From NCBI RefSeq assembly GCF_021184025.1, contig NZ_CP036537.1:4216001-4280000 (forward strand): DNA of 64,000 bases, given 5' to 3'. Shown here one piece after another: positions 17,917 to 28,263 of the stretch (the stretch's first letter is position 1; each line of letters opens with the position of its first letter). The position numbers and the translations under genes were made by a program. The notes beneath the pieces are model-generated. The model did no database searches, was not told the DNA's origin, and saw nothing but the letters and a program-made list of their open reading frames with translations. Source of the stretch: Rhodopseudomonas boonkerdii (lineage in GTDB: Bacteria; Pseudomonadota; Alphaproteobacteria; Rhizobiales; Xanthobacteraceae).

Positions 17917-18174
17917 TCACCCAAACACTTTGGACAGTTCGCTGTGCAGGCGCCTCATTCCGGCCGGACCGGTGAAGATGTCCTTCACTTCCGCCAGCGC
18001 CTCGTTGGTCAACGCTTCTTCGGACCGCATTCCCTGCGCGGCCGTCGCAAGAATACGACTTGCGATCGCTGCCTGATTGGCCGAGGTACGATGCTGCTCA
18101 GGAACCTTTGCAACGACCTTGCTGAGGACGTCGCGCATCAGGGCAACAGTGACGGGATCATAAGATGCCGACAT
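17917..18174 (-). CDS. small conserved hypothetical protein
   Basis: An 85-residue, soluble, mostly helical protein with no cysteine, signal or membrane segment. I start it at the ATG at 18174, which has GGGAGG 5 bp upstream. It is divergent from the LysR regulator 150 bp away, so it may be that regulator's target. I do not recognise a family. The coding call rests on the ribosome site and on amino-acid composition. Confidence 0.6.
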   Translation of the reverse strand: MSASYDPVTVALMRDVLSKVVAKVPEQHRTSANQAAIASRILATAAQGMRSEEALTNEALAEVKDIFTGPAGMRRLHSELSKVFG

Positions 18175-18327
18175 AGGAGCCTCCCGCATATTTGTTCTTT
18201 ATCTGGACAGGCTACGCCGGCTTTCAAGTTTGCCCAGTGACATTCGCGTGTTCGAGAGCCGGCGAAAGGTCGCGGCGCTGCCCGCCGGTATGTTGCGGTG
18301 CCGATACGGAACCAATAAAGTCCGGAA

Positions 18328-19215
18328 ATGGATTGGGACAAGGTTCGGATTTTTCTCGAGGTCGCCCGCACGGGCCAGATTCTCGGCGCGGCGAAGCGAC
18401 TTAAGCTCAACCATGCCACCGTCGCCCGCCAGCTCACCGCCCTGGAAAAAGACCTCAAGACGAAACTGCTGAACCGCCAGACGACGGGATCGTCGCTAAC
18501 CCCCGCCGGCGTCGCCCTTCTGGCCGCGGCCGAGCGGGCCGAGTCCGAGTTGTTACGGGTCGGCTCGCAACTCTCCACGGCCGCGGACAAAATCGCCGGC
18601 ACCGTGCGCATCGGCGCACCGGACGGACTGGGCAACTACTTTCTGGCGGACAAGCTCGGCGCCTTCGCCGCCGACAATCCCGATCTGATCATCCAGCTCG
18701 TCGCGATGCCGCGCACCTTCTCGCTCGCCAAGCGTGAGGCCGACATCGTGGTCACCGTCGAGCGGCCCGACGAAGGCAAGCTGATCTGCACCAAGCTGAC
18801 CGACTACACGCTCAGCTTCTACGCATCGGATGACTATCTCGCGCGATCACCGGCAATCCAGAAGATCGCCGATCTCGCCGATCATCTGCTCATCACCTAT
18901 ATCCACGACATCATCTTCAGCCGCGCGCTGGATTATGCATCAACGCTGAGCGAACTCATCACCCGACGCTTCGAATGCGGCAGCGTGATCGGCCAGCTGG
19001 AAGCGGTACGCGCCGGCCATGGCGTCGGCATTCTGCACGACTATGCCGCGCAGCGTTATCCGGAGCTGCGGCGCATCCTCCCGGCCAACAGCTTTACCCG
19101 CACCTATTGGCTGGTCTCGCATCCCGACACCCATGATACGCGCCGGGTGCGGGAGATTCGGCGTTACGTGGTCAGCAAGGTGAAGGAAGCGCGGAAGCAA
19201 TTCATCGCGGGGTGA
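18328..19215 (+). CDS. LysR family transcriptional regulator
   Basis: A 295-residue regulator. The N-terminal helix-turn-helix domain runs from [20 protein letters not shown] through [14 protein letters not shown] (residues 2-42). The C-terminal periplasmic-binding-like effector domain starts near residue 90. LysR proteins usually control a divergent neighbour; here that is the small protein gene ending its promoter at 18174. The ATG at 18328 follows a weak ribosome site. The effector and any distant targets are unknown. Confidence 0.93.
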   Translation: MDWDKVRIFLEVARTGQILGAAKRLKLNHATVARQLTALEKDLKTKLLNRQTTGSSLTPAGVALLAAAERAESELLRVGSQLSTAADKIAGTVRIGAPDGLGNYFLADKLGAFAADNPDLIIQLVAMPRTFSLAKREADIVVTVERPDEGKLICTKLTDYTLSFYASDDYLARSPAIQKIADLADHLLITYIHDIIFSRALDYASTLSELITRRFECGSVIGQLEAVRAGHGVGILHDYAAQRYPELRRILPANSFTRTYWLVSHPDTHDTRRVREIRRYVVSKVKEARKQFIAG

Positions 19216-19223
19216 AACTCTTC

Positions 19224-19259
19224 CTCCACTTCTCCCCACCGAGGAGAGGTGAAGTGGAG
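19224..19259. terminator. hairpin between convergent genes
   Basis: CTCCACTTC (19224-19232) pairs perfectly with GAAGTGGAG (19251-19259). It lies between the stop of the LysR gene and the stop of the CoxG-like gene, where a two-way terminator would be expected. It has no long T run on either strand. Confidence 0.5.
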
Positions 19260-19275
19260 CTTCACGGCTGCTCCA

Positions 19276-19725
19276 TCAATTGGAGCTCGAGACCACCGCG
19301 CCAAACTTCGTGAAAAACTCGCCGGCCAGCTTCTTGGCTGTGGCATCGATCAGGCGGCCGCCGAGCTGGGCCAGCTTGCCGCCGATCTGCGAGTCGACCT
19401 GATAGTGCAGGATCGTCTCGTTATCCCCGGCCGCTTCCAGCTGGATCGCTGCGCCGCCCTTGGCGAAACCGGCCACACCGCCAGAACCTTCGCCGGTGAT
19501 CTTGTAACCGTTCGGCGGATCGAGATCGCTCAACGTGACCTTGCCACCGAAGCTCGCCTTCACCGGGCCGACCTTGATGACGACTTTCGCCGTCATTTCC
19601 GTCGGCGATGTCATCTCGAGCTCCTGGCAGCCAGGAATGCACTGCTTCAGCACGTCGGGATTGTTGAGCGCAGCCCACACCGTCTCGCGCGAGGCCGGGA
19701 TGGTCTGGCTGTCATTCATCTGCAT
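19276..19725 (-). CDS. CoxG/SRPBCC family protein
   Basis: A 149-residue protein of the carbon monoxide dehydrogenase subunit G family, with the helix-grip fold. The opening is RETVWAALNNPDVLKQCIPGC, followed by GGVAGFAKGGAAIQLE and a C-terminal helix GGRLIDATAKKLAGEFFTKF. CoxG-type proteins are linked to recruiting molybdenum hydroxylases to the membrane. That fits its place as the last gene of the operon that starts with the three hydroxylase subunits at 28114. The usual C-terminal membrane anchor is absent, so it may be a soluble short form. Confidence 0.88.
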   Translation of the reverse strand: MQMNDSQTIPASRETVWAALNNPDVLKQCIPGCQELEMTSPTEMTAKVVIKVGPVKASFGGKVTLSDLDPPNGYKITGEGSGGVAGFAKGGAAIQLEAAGDNETILHYQVDSQIGGKLAQLGGRLIDATAKKLAGEFFTKFGAVVSSSN

Positions 19726-19752
19726 GGGATCGTATCCTCACCTGCCAGCGCC

Positions 19753-20463
19753 TCATACGGCGCAATAGCGTTCCTGGATTTCCTTGTCGGCGAGCAGCGT
19801 TTCCGAACTGCTCTCATAGACCACCTCGCCCTGATCGAGGATGACCGCGCGATCGGCGAGGCGCAGCGCCCATTCGACATTCTGTTCGACGAGCAATAGC
19901 GTCACACCCTGATCGCGCAGCTTGCGGAACAGCACGCCCATCTCCTCCACCAGCACCGGCATGATGCCTTCAGAGGGCTCATCCAGCAGGATCATCTTCG
20001 GCTTGGCGATGGTGGCGCGGGCGATGGCCAGCATCTGCTGCTCGCCGCCGGACATGGTCACGCCTTCCTGATCGAGACGCTCCTTCAAGCGCGGAAAGCT
20101 CTCGGCGATTTCGTCGATAGCCTCGCGCTCGTCGATCTGGCCGCGGTAGGCAACGAGACCGAGCTGCAGGTTCTCCCGCACGGTGAGACCGGGCACGATG
20201 CGGCGCTCTTCCGGTACGTAAGCAAGGCCGAGGCGATAGCGGTCATGAGCCTTTAGCGCGACGAGATCCTTGCCGTCGAACTGCATGCTGCCGGCGATTT
20301 TCGGCATCAGGCCCATGATGGAGCGGATGGTGGTGGTCTTGCCGGCGCCGTTACGACCGACCAAGGCAACGACTTCGCCCTGCCTCACGTTGAGCGAGAC
20401 GCCGTGCAGCGTGTGGCTAGAGCCGTACCAGGCGTTCAGGTCCTTGATCTCAAGCATAGCCAT
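19753..20463 (-). CDS. livF: branched-chain amino acid-type ABC transporter ATPase (LivF)
   Basis: A 236-residue cytosolic ATPase. Walker A is GRNGAGKTT, the signature is MSGGEQQM and Walker B is MILLDEPSEG. It pairs with the LivG-type ATPase encoded just upstream, with a 14-bp overlap. I start it at the ATG at 20463. It is part of the livK-H-M-G-F set that follows the molybdenum hydroxylase genes. Livs of this kind in related bacteria import aromatic acids, amides or amino acids, so the name does not fix the substrate. Confidence 0.93.
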   Translation of the reverse strand: MAMLEIKDLNAWYGSSHTLHGVSLNVRQGEVVALVGRNGAGKTTTIRSIMGLMPKIAGSMQFDGKDLVALKAHDRYRLGLAYVPEERRIVPGLTVRENLQLGLVAYRGQIDEREAIDEIAESFPRLKERLDQEGVTMSGGEQQMLAIARATIAKPKMILLDEPSEGIMPVLVEEMGVLFRKLRDQGVTLLLVEQNVEWALRLADRAVILDQGEVVYESSSETLLADKEIQERYCAV

Positions 20464-21205
20464 GGTTCTGTCCCAGATAGACGCGACGAACTTCGGGGTC
20501 CGTCTGGATCTCGTGCGGCGTGCCATCGGCGATCAGCTGGCCGTGATGCAGCACAAGGATGCGGTCGCTGAGGCCGAGGATCATCTTCATCTTGTGCTCG
20601 ACCAGAAGGATGGTGCGCTCCGCCGCGAGCTTCTCCAGCAGCGCAACCATCTCCTTGGTTTCCTCCGGGCCCATGCCGGCAGTCGGCTCGTCGAGCAGTA
20701 GCACTTCCGGGCCGGAGATGAGCGCAATCGCGATCTCCAGCGCACGCTGCTGACCATGGGCGAGGAATTTTGCGGTTTCACCACGCTTGGCGATGAGGCC
20801 GACGGATTCCAGCGCCTTGTCGGCGCGGGCATCGAGCTCCGGAAACTTGTTGCGGTTGGTCCAGATATTGTAGCGCGCGCGGCCGGCCTGGGCGGCGACG
20901 CGGACATTTTCGTGGACACTCAGATCGGGAAAGATGTTCGTGATCTGATACGAGCGCGCGATGCCGCGATGGACGAATTCATGCTGGCGCGTGCCCTTGA
21001 GATCGTCGCCTTTGAAGCGAACCGTTCCGGTGGACGGCGTCAGCACCCCGGACAGCACGTTGAAGAACGTGCTCTTGCCGGCGCCGTTCGGCCCGATGAT
21101 GGATGTGACGCGGCCAGGACGGAATTCGGTGGTCACGCCCTGCAGCGCGGTGAAGCCGCCGAATTTCATGCCGACATTCTCGACAGCGAGCAGCGGCGCG
21201 GTCAT
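20450..21205 (-). CDS. livG: branched-chain amino acid-type ABC transporter ATPase (LivG)
   Basis: A 251-residue cytosolic ATPase. Walker A is GPNGAGKST, the signature region is LAHGQQRALEIA and Walker B is VLLLDEPTAGM. The C-terminal tail IQTDPEVRRVYLG is typical of LivG. The ATG at 21205 overlaps the stop of the livM gene by ATGA, and the longer frame is therefore rejected. It works with LivF as the energy unit of the transporter. Confidence 0.94.
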   Translation of the reverse strand: MTAPLLAVENVGMKFGGFTALQGVTTEFRPGRVTSIIGPNGAGKSTFFNVLSGVLTPSTGTVRFKGDDLKGTRQHEFVHRGIARSYQITNIFPDLSVHENVRVAAQAGRARYNIWTNRNKFPELDARADKALESVGLIAKRGETAKFLAHGQQRALEIAIALISGPEVLLLDEPTAGMGPEETKEMVALLEKLAAERTILLVEHKMKMILGLSDRILVLHHGQLIADGTPHEIQTDPEVRRVYLGQNHGYA

Positions 21206-22194
21206 CGGACGACCCTCGACAGGAATGTGCCCCAGATGCCCTTGGGCAGGAACAGGACGAACAGCACGAAGATGGAGCCAACGATGATCTGCCAGTGCGA
21301 CGTCCACAGCGAGAATACGTCTTCCATCAGCAGGAACACCAGCGCACCGACGAACGGACCAAAGAAGCTCGAGGCGCCGCCGAGCAGCGTCATCATCACG
21401 ATCATGCCAGATGTCAGATAATGCAGCGATTCCAGTGGCACGAAAGCGAGATGCAGGGCCGACATGGTGCCGCCGAGCGCACAGATGGTACCGGATAGCG
21501 TGAAAGAGAGGAGCTTGGTGCGCTCGACATCGTAGCCGCAGGTGCGCGCGCGGCGCTCGTTCTCGCGGATCGCCTCGATGGCGGCGCCGAAGGGCGAATT
21601 GAGAATGCGCGAAACCAGCCAGAGTGCCGCGGCGGCGAACACCATCAGCACGTAATACTTGTTCACGGGGTCGAGAAAGTTGATGTCGAAGCCGAACAGG
21701 TTGATCTTGTTCACGGTGAAGCCCCGCAGACCGTTTTCGCCGCCGGTCCAGCCGGAAGCCTGCAGCGCGACGTAATAGACGAGCTGCGCCAGCGCGAGCG
21801 TGACCATCGAGAAATAGATGCCGCGCGTGCGCGTCGACATGCCACCGATGATGAAAGCGAGCACGGCGCCGCCGGCAACGCCCATCAGCACCGCGAGATA
21901 CCAGGGCACCCCGAACTGGCCGATGGCGATGCCGGTGATATAGGCGCCGGCGCCGAAGAACGCAGCGTGCCCGAAGGACAAAAGCCCCGTGTAGCCGAAC
22001 AAAAGGTTATAGCCGACGCAGACGACGCCATAGATCAGCACGTTCACTGCGAGCGCCTTGGACGGCAGCAGCCATGGCAGGATGCAGAGCGCGAGGATGG
22101 ACAGCGGAACGCGATAGGTCGTCATCATGGCCTTGAGACGCGCGGGCTTCGACGCATCGACGGGCAGTGGCGCGGCAACGGATGGGGCATTCAT
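21202..22194 (-). CDS. livM: branched-chain amino acid-type ABC transporter permease (LivM)
   Basis: A 330-residue inner-membrane permease with about eight to ten hydrophobic helices. The conserved segment NLLFGYTGLLSFGHAAFFGAGAY marks it as LivM. A second conserved loop, IRENERRARTCGYDVERTKL, is the contact to the ATPases. It lies 13 bp downstream of livH and overlaps livG by 4 bp. Confidence 0.94.
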   Translation of the reverse strand: MNAPSVAAPLPVDASKPARLKAMMTTYRVPLSILALCILPWLLPSKALAVNVLIYGVVCVGYNLLFGYTGLLSFGHAAFFGAGAYITGIAIGQFGVPWYLAVLMGVAGGAVLAFIIGGMSTRTRGIYFSMVTLALAQLVYYVALQASGWTGGENGLRGFTVNKINLFGFDINFLDPVNKYYVLMVFAAAALWLVSRILNSPFGAAIEAIRENERRARTCGYDVERTKLLSFTLSGTICALGGTMSALHLAFVPLESLHYLTSGMIVMMTLLGGASSFFGPFVGALVFLLMEDVFSLWTSHWQIIVGSIFVLFVLFLPKGIWGTFLSRVVR

Positions 22195-22207
22195 GATCGT
22201 CTCTCCG

Positions 22208-23074
22208 TTACGCGAGTTTGCCGAACAGGCCTTGCGGCCGGATCAGAAGCACGATGGCCATCAGCGCGAACATCACGATGGTCGCCATCTCCGGTGCGAA
22301 CAGCGCGGTCATGCTGATGACGACGCCGACCAGAAGACCGGCGATGATGGCGCCGACCAGCGAGCCGAGGCCGCCGATAACCGTCACCACGAAGGCTTCG
22401 GCGAGCACCAGCGCGCCCATCTCCGGATTGACCGACCGCATCGGCCCGGCGAGCACGCCGCCCAGTGCGGCGAGACCGACGCCGAGGCCGAACACCGCAA
22501 GCCAGACCTTACTGATATCGACCCCGAGCACGCGCATCATCATGGGATCGCGCGAGCCGGCGCGGACGATGAGCCCGAACTTGGTCTTTTCCAACCCGAG
22601 CCAGAGCAGCACGACGATGGCGAAAACCAACGCCACGACAAAGATGCGATAGATCGGGAAGAAGCCGACGCCGAGATCGACGACGCCGGTGAGCAGTGAC
22701 GGCGTCGGGAACGGGATGCCGTCGCTGCCGAACACGATGCGCACGCCTTCGACCAGCACATAGCTGAGGCCGAAGGTGAGCAGCAGGGGATCGTCGATGG
22801 AGCGGCCATAGAGTCGCCGGATCAAGACGAATTCGATCAGCATCCCGAACACGCCGATCATGACGGGGGCAACCAGCAGCCCCCACCAGAAACTGCCGGT
22901 CAATGAGGCCACCCACAGCCCGGCATAGGCGCCGACCATGAACAGGGCGCCATGCGCGAAATTCACGACGCCCATCATGCCGAAGATGATCGACAGACCG
23001 AGCGCGGTGATCACGAGGATGGCACCGAGGGCAACTCCGGAGAAGAGCTGCATCAGAATGAGTTCTGTATCCAT
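22208..23074 (-). CDS. livH: branched-chain amino acid-type ABC transporter permease (LivH)
   Basis: A 288-residue inner-membrane permease. MGVVNFAHGALFMVGAYAG is the LivH family motif, and RDPMMMRVLGVDISKV is the cytosolic ATPase-contact loop. It forms the translocation pore with LivM. It starts 20 bp after the binding-protein gene. Confidence 0.94.
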   Translation of the reverse strand: MDTELILMQLFSGVALGAILVITALGLSIIFGMMGVVNFAHGALFMVGAYAGLWVASLTGSFWWGLLVAPVMIGVFGMLIEFVLIRRLYGRSIDDPLLLTFGLSYVLVEGVRIVFGSDGIPFPTPSLLTGVVDLGVGFFPIYRIFVVALVFAIVVLLWLGLEKTKFGLIVRAGSRDPMMMRVLGVDISKVWLAVFGLGVGLAALGGVLAGPMRSVNPEMGALVLAEAFVVTVIGGLGSLVGAIIAGLLVGVVISMTALFAPEMATIVMFALMAIVLLIRPQGLFGKLA

Positions 23075-23094
23075 GGGACGGCGCGGGCCTTCGC

Positions 23095-24345
23095 TTAGGT
23101 GGGGAAGCCGAGTTCGGCGCAGGTGCGCAGCACCTGTTCCGACGGCGCTTCATTGGCGACGATACTGAACAGATCGCTGTCGCCCTTCATGTCCGCCTTC
23201 TTCTTGGACTCCAAGACGAGCACCGACTGCACCGACTGATGGTCGCACTTGCGATAGTATTGCGGACCCTTGGCGACGTCGTATTTCAGCGCTTCGAGCG
23301 CTGCGATCACCTTGTCGGTGTCGGTGCCGCCCGCGGCCTGCATCGCCTGCAGCAGCGACATCACGCCGGTATAGCCATAGGCGCCGTAATCGGTGGGGAT
23401 CGCACCGCCATTGGCCGCACGATAGGCATCGTTGAACGCCTTGGCCGACGGCACCGTGCTTTCCAGACCCCAATAGAAATTCGAGCCGCCGACGACGCCC
23501 TCGAACACTTCGGGACTGACAGCGAGGCGCTGGTTGTGCAGCAGCACCGGCACCACGATCTTCGCGCTCTGCTTCAAGCCGAAATCCACAGCCTGCTTGA
23601 TCGAGTTCGCCTGGTCGCGGCCGAAATTGCTGATGCACAGAATGTCCGGACGCATCGAGCGCAGGCGCGGCATGAAGGTGGAGTAATCGGCGGCGCCGAA
23701 CGGGTGCATGATCTCGCCCACCGTCTCTGCGCCGATCGCCGCCTGCGCGCGCTTGAATCCGCGCAGCATTTCGTGGCCGTAGGCATAGTCGGCAACGAGA
23801 TGGGCGACCTTGGTGCCCTTCTTGAAACTGTGACGCGCCACGGCGGCCGTCGTCATGGTCGGGTTCAGCGCTTCATGGAAGGTGTATTTGCTGAAGTCCT
23901 TGATCTCGTTGATGGTGTCGGACTGGCTGATCGACACATAGAGCACGCCGCGGGCGCGGGTGACTTCGTTCACCGCGAGCTGCACGGCACTGGACAGCGA
24001 TCCGACGATCGCGTGCACCTTATCCTTCTCGATCAGCTCGAGCGTGCGCGTCGCGGCTTCGCCGCCGTTCAGCTTGTCGTCACGCACCAGCAGCTCGACC
24101 TTGCGGCCATCGACGCCGCCCTTGTCGTTGACCTGCTTGACGGCGAGTTCGGCGCTCTTGACCTGATCCTTCGCTTCGGCTGCGAACGGCCCAGTCAGCG
24201 GTGTCGGGAAGCCGATGCGGATGTTGTCGTCGGCCGCGCGGGCGATCCACGGCATGGCCATCACGCCGGCGCCGGTGCCGATCGCGGCCAGCATATGGCG
24301 ACGGGAAATATGGAAACGGTTCGAGTTTCGGTTGTCTTTGGTCAT
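23095..24345 (-). CDS. branched-chain amino acid-type ABC transporter substrate-binding protein (LivK-like)
   Basis: A 416-residue periplasmic binding protein. Its leader contains SRRHMLAAIGTGAG, which looks like a twin-arginine signal, and ends at WIARAAD. The mature part opens with IRIGFPTPLTGPFA, typical of the type I fold. It lies 30 bp downstream of the molybdenum hydroxylase large subunit and directly upstream of the permease genes, so it is the receptor of this transporter. The ligand is likely the substrate of the hydroxylase or a precursor; that is inference. Confidence 0.92.
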   Translation of the reverse strand: MTKDNRNSNRFHISRRHMLAAIGTGAGVMAMPWIARAADDNIRIGFPTPLTGPFAAEAKDQVKSAELAVKQVNDKGGVDGRKVELLVRDDKLNGGEAATRTLELIEKDKVHAIVGSLSSAVQLAVNEVTRARGVLYVSISQSDTINEIKDFSKYTFHEALNPTMTTAAVARHSFKKGTKVAHLVADYAYGHEMLRGFKRAQAAIGAETVGEIMHPFGAADYSTFMPRLRSMRPDILCISNFGRDQANSIKQAVDFGLKQSAKIVVPVLLHNQRLAVSPEVFEGVVGGSNFYWGLESTVPSAKAFNDAYRAANGGAIPTDYGAYGYTGVMSLLQAMQAAGGTDTDKVIAALEALKYDVAKGPQYYRKCDHQSVQSVLVLESKKKADMKGDSDLFSIVANEAPSEQVLRTCAELGFPT

Positions 24346-24375
24346 GTGCTCCCTCCCTGTTGTCAGTCTTGTCGA

Positions 24376-26744
24376 TCAGATGTGTCCAAGTGCCTTGAGT
24401 ATGCGCGCGGGCGTCATCGGCACCTGCGCGATCGTGCCGCCGAACGGCGACATCGCATCGTTGATGGCATTCATCGCAGCAGCCGATGCCGCGGCCGTCC
24501 CGGCTTCACCGACTCCCTTGGCGCCGAGCTGGGTATCCAGCGTCGGCGTCTCCACATGGGCGACGACGATGTCGGGCATCTCCACCGCCATGGGGACGAG
24601 ATAATCGGCCAACGATCCGTTGGTGAGCTGACCATTCTCCCCATAGACGCACTCCTCGAAGAAGGCCGCACCCAACCCCTGCACCACACCACCGCGGATC
24701 TGTTCATCCACCAGCAACGGATTGATGACGCGGCCGCAATCCTCGACCACCCACATCTTCAGGATCTTGACGAAGCCGGTTTCGACATCCAGCTCGAGAT
24801 GGCAGGCCTGCACGCCGTTGGTGAAAGCGAAGGGATAGCCCTCCGGCGCATAGTGATGCGCGACCGAGAGCTGCGCCTGCGTGCCGGGTGGCAGGGTATC
24901 CGAACGGAAATAGGCGATCCGCGCGATCTCGGCGAGCTCGATGCGCTGCTGGCCGGAGGCCTTGTCGATGATCCAGCCGGCCCGCATGTCGAGCTTGCCG
25001 GCGTCTTCCTGCAGGATGGCCGCAGCAACGGAGAGCACATTGGCCTTGAGCTTCTGCGCCGCCTGCAACGCCGTCTCGCCGCCGATGCCAGCGCCGCGAC
25101 AGGCATAGGTGGCGCCGCCATGAGGCGTCGTCTCGGTATCGCCGGTGACGACCTTGATCCGCTCGCGATCGACGCCGAGATGTTCGGCAACGATCTGACC
25201 GACGATCGTCTCAGTCCCCTGCCCGAGTTCGGTGATCGAGATCAGGCAGCGCACGTCGCCGGACGGCGTGATCTTGAGAATGGCACCGTCCTGCGACGAG
25301 ATACGCACGCCGCCGACGCCATAGAAGGCCGGGCTCGGATTGGTGATTTCGACGAAGGTGGCGATGCCGATGCCGCGGTAAACGCCCTGCTTGCGCAGCT
25401 CGGCCTGCTCGGCGCGCAGACGGTCGTAATCCATCATCTCGCGGATCTTCGCGAGACAAGCGTGATGCGACAGCGACTCGAACTTGTAGCCTGTGGGCGA
25501 CGTGCAGGGATAGGCGTCATCCGGAATGAGATTGCCGCCGCGGATATCGAACACGTCACGTGAGGTCTTCGCCGCGATCATGTCCACCAGCCGCTCGGTC
25601 ACCGTGCAAGCCACGGGATGGCCGACGGCGCGATACTGGCTCATCTGCACCTTGTTCTGGAACACGACCTGCAGATCGGCGCGATAATTCCTGAACGTGT
25701 ACGGCGCCCCCATCAGGCGATAAACCTGATTGCCCTCGACCACGCTGGTGCGCGGATAAGCCGAGAAGGCGCCAATGCCGGTGACGTCCTCGACATCCAT
25801 CGCCAAGATGTTGCCATCGGCATCCGACGCCATCCGCGCACGGACGCGATGATCGCGGGCGTGGATGTCGGACACGAAGGACTCCATGCGGTCGGCGACA
25901 TATTTCACCGGACGTCCCAGCATGATGCTGAGGCCGACCACCGCCATGTCCTCATGATACATATGCAGCTTCATGCCGAAGGAGCCGCCGATATCCGGCG
26001 CGATGACGCGCACGCAGGCTTCGGGAATACCGTAGTGACGCGCATAGATATCCTGGAACTGATATGGCGTCTGCGTGGCATGATGCACCGTCAGCTTCGG
26101 CTCGCTGGCATCGTAGTCGGCGATGATCGCCCGCGGCTCCATGGTGACGGCGGTGTGCCGGCCGAACAGGAATTCCTCCTCCACCACATGGGCGGCGCTG
26201 GCGAAAATATCCTCGATGCCACCGGTATCGAGCTTACCCTGGAAGCACAGATTACTGCCGAGCTCGGGCGAAATCACCGGAGCGTCGGGATCGCGCGCCG
26301 TGTCGATATCGACGACGGCAGGCAGTTCATCGAACTCGATGGACACCAGTTCGGCCGCGTCCTCCGCCAATGCGCGTGTATCGGCGACCACGGCAACCAC
26401 CGCCTGCCCTGCCCAGACCACCTTGTCGATCGGCAGCGGCAACTGCGGCGGCGACTTCATGCCCTTGAAATGATCCATGGTGCCGACCCATGGCATGCAG
26501 AGCTTTGCCAGATCCTCACCGGTGGCGACCAGCCGCACACCTGGCGCCTCACGCGCCGCCTGCGCATCGATCGACACGATTCTCGCATGCGCATAGGGGC
26601 TGCGGACGTAAGCGACATGCAGCATGCGCGGCAGCGTGATGTCCGTGACGTAACGACCACGCCCGGCGAGCAAACGCTTGGCATTCGGACGCGGGACCGA
26701 GCGGCCGATATAGGAATTCGGACGATCGAGCGAAGTCATCGCGC

Positions 26745-26748
<4 letters not shown>
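24376..26748 (-). CDS. molybdopterin-binding large subunit of a CoxL-like hydroxylase
   Basis: A 790-residue cytosolic catalytic subunit of the xanthine dehydrogenase/CO dehydrogenase family. SYIGRSVPRPNAKRLLAGRGRY is the typical opening. The cofactor motif GGSFGMK and the C-terminal GAKGVGE with catalytic Glu748 are present. At the site where true CO dehydrogenase has its active-site cysteine (AYRCSFR), this protein reads QYRAVGHP at 371-378, so it should not be a CO dehydrogenase but a hydroxylase of an organic ring or acid. The ATG at 26748 overlaps the small-subunit stop by ATGA; the longer frame is an antiphase artefact. Confidence 0.92.
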
Positions 26749-27250
<502 letters not shown>

Positions 27251-27254
<4 letters not shown>

Positions 27255-28114
27255 GGCGCCTGCCTCGCAATCTCGCCGAGCATGCGGCCAAGCAGCACGC
27301 GCGCCAGATGACGCCGCATGGCAGGCGGCACATTTTCATCCTCGGGCGGATCGATGTCGAATATGACGGCGGCCTGCGCAGCAGCGATCGCTCCCGGGTT
27401 CAGAATGCGCCCCAGCAGGGCGTCTTCCGCCTTCCAAGCACGCAACGGTGTGTTGCCGACCGAAAAGAAGACGATCCGGATTTGTGCGATCGCGCCATCG
27501 ACGAATTCCGCCAGAATGCCGCAACCGACCAACGCGAAATCGCCGCGACGGCGCGCAAACTCCTGGAAGGCCCAGCGATGGCCGGGCCGCATCACCGGCA
27601 CATGAATGGCGACCAGCAATTCCCCCGGCGCGATGGCGGTCTGGAACAGATCGACGAAGAACTCGTCGGCGGGCACGCGGCGCGTGCCGTCGCGATTGGC
27701 AATCTCGAGCTCAGCGCCGAGCGCCAGCGTCATTGCAGGAAATTCCGACGCAGGATCTGCGTGGGAGACACTCCCGCCGAGCGTCCCCTTGTTACGTATG
27801 GCCGGATGAGCGACATGCGGCGCCGCTTCGCTGTAGAGCGGCGCATACTTGCGGATCAGCGGATCGGCAAGCAGCTCGGCGTGGCGCGTGAGGGCACCGA
27901 TGCGAAGCCAACTGCCTCTTCGTTCGATGCCGCAGAGATCGGGAATATGCGCGATGTCGATGACCACTTCAGGCGCCTGCAAACGCAGGGCAAGCGCCGG
28001 CACGAGACTCTGGCCGCCTGCGATATAGCTCGCATCGCCGCCAGCCCCCTCGAACGCTTCCAGCGCCTCCACGATCGTGGCGGCCCTCACATAGTTGAAT
28101 GCCCTCGCCTTCAA
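27251..28114 (-). CDS. FAD-binding medium subunit of the CoxL-like hydroxylase (CoxM-like), TTG start
   Basis: A 287-residue flavin subunit that passes electrons from the [2Fe-2S] subunit to an acceptor. FAD motifs are GGQSLVPALALR (about residues 35-46) and TLGGSVSHADPASEFPA. The only ATG of the frame is at 28198, but that start would put an operator-like palindrome (28152-28164) inside the gene and add an odd basic leader. The TTG at 28114 with GGGGGA 4 bp upstream gives the family-typical beginning M-K-A-R-A-F-N-Y-V-R. It is the first gene of the hydroxylase-transporter operon. Confidence 0.85.
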
Positions 28115-28151
28115 CTCGTCCCCCAGGGCGTCTCGCGGACGCCGAGCTTTG

Positions 28152-28164
28152 TGACCATTTGGTC
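28152..28164. promoter_or_regulatory. TetR-type operator, copy 1
   Basis: TGACCATTTGGTC: GACCA and TGGTC arms around TT. The same 13 bp recur at 28205-28217. Both lie between the hydroxylase operon and the divergent TetR gene, which is the standard place for TetR self- and target-control. Confidence 0.75.
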
Positions 28165-28204
28165 TGAAATCTAGAACACGCCAAACTTTGGCGGTCAAGC
28201 AAAA

Positions 28205-28217
28205 TGACCATTTGGTC
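28205..28217. promoter_or_regulatory. TetR-type operator, copy 2
   Basis: TGACCATTTGGTC, identical to copy 1 and 53 bp from it, or about five helical turns. It is 47 bp upstream of the proposed TetR start at 28264. Two dimers on one DNA face could block both promoters. Confidence 0.75.
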
Positions 28218-28263
28218 TCTTTTTCGGATTGCGATATTCAGTCACAAGCAAATCGAAGAGAAT

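Noticed and set aside
23239..25563. Plus-strand 774-codon frame
   Set aside because: Antisense to the LivK-like and molybdenum hydroxylase genes; composition is that of an antisense frame.
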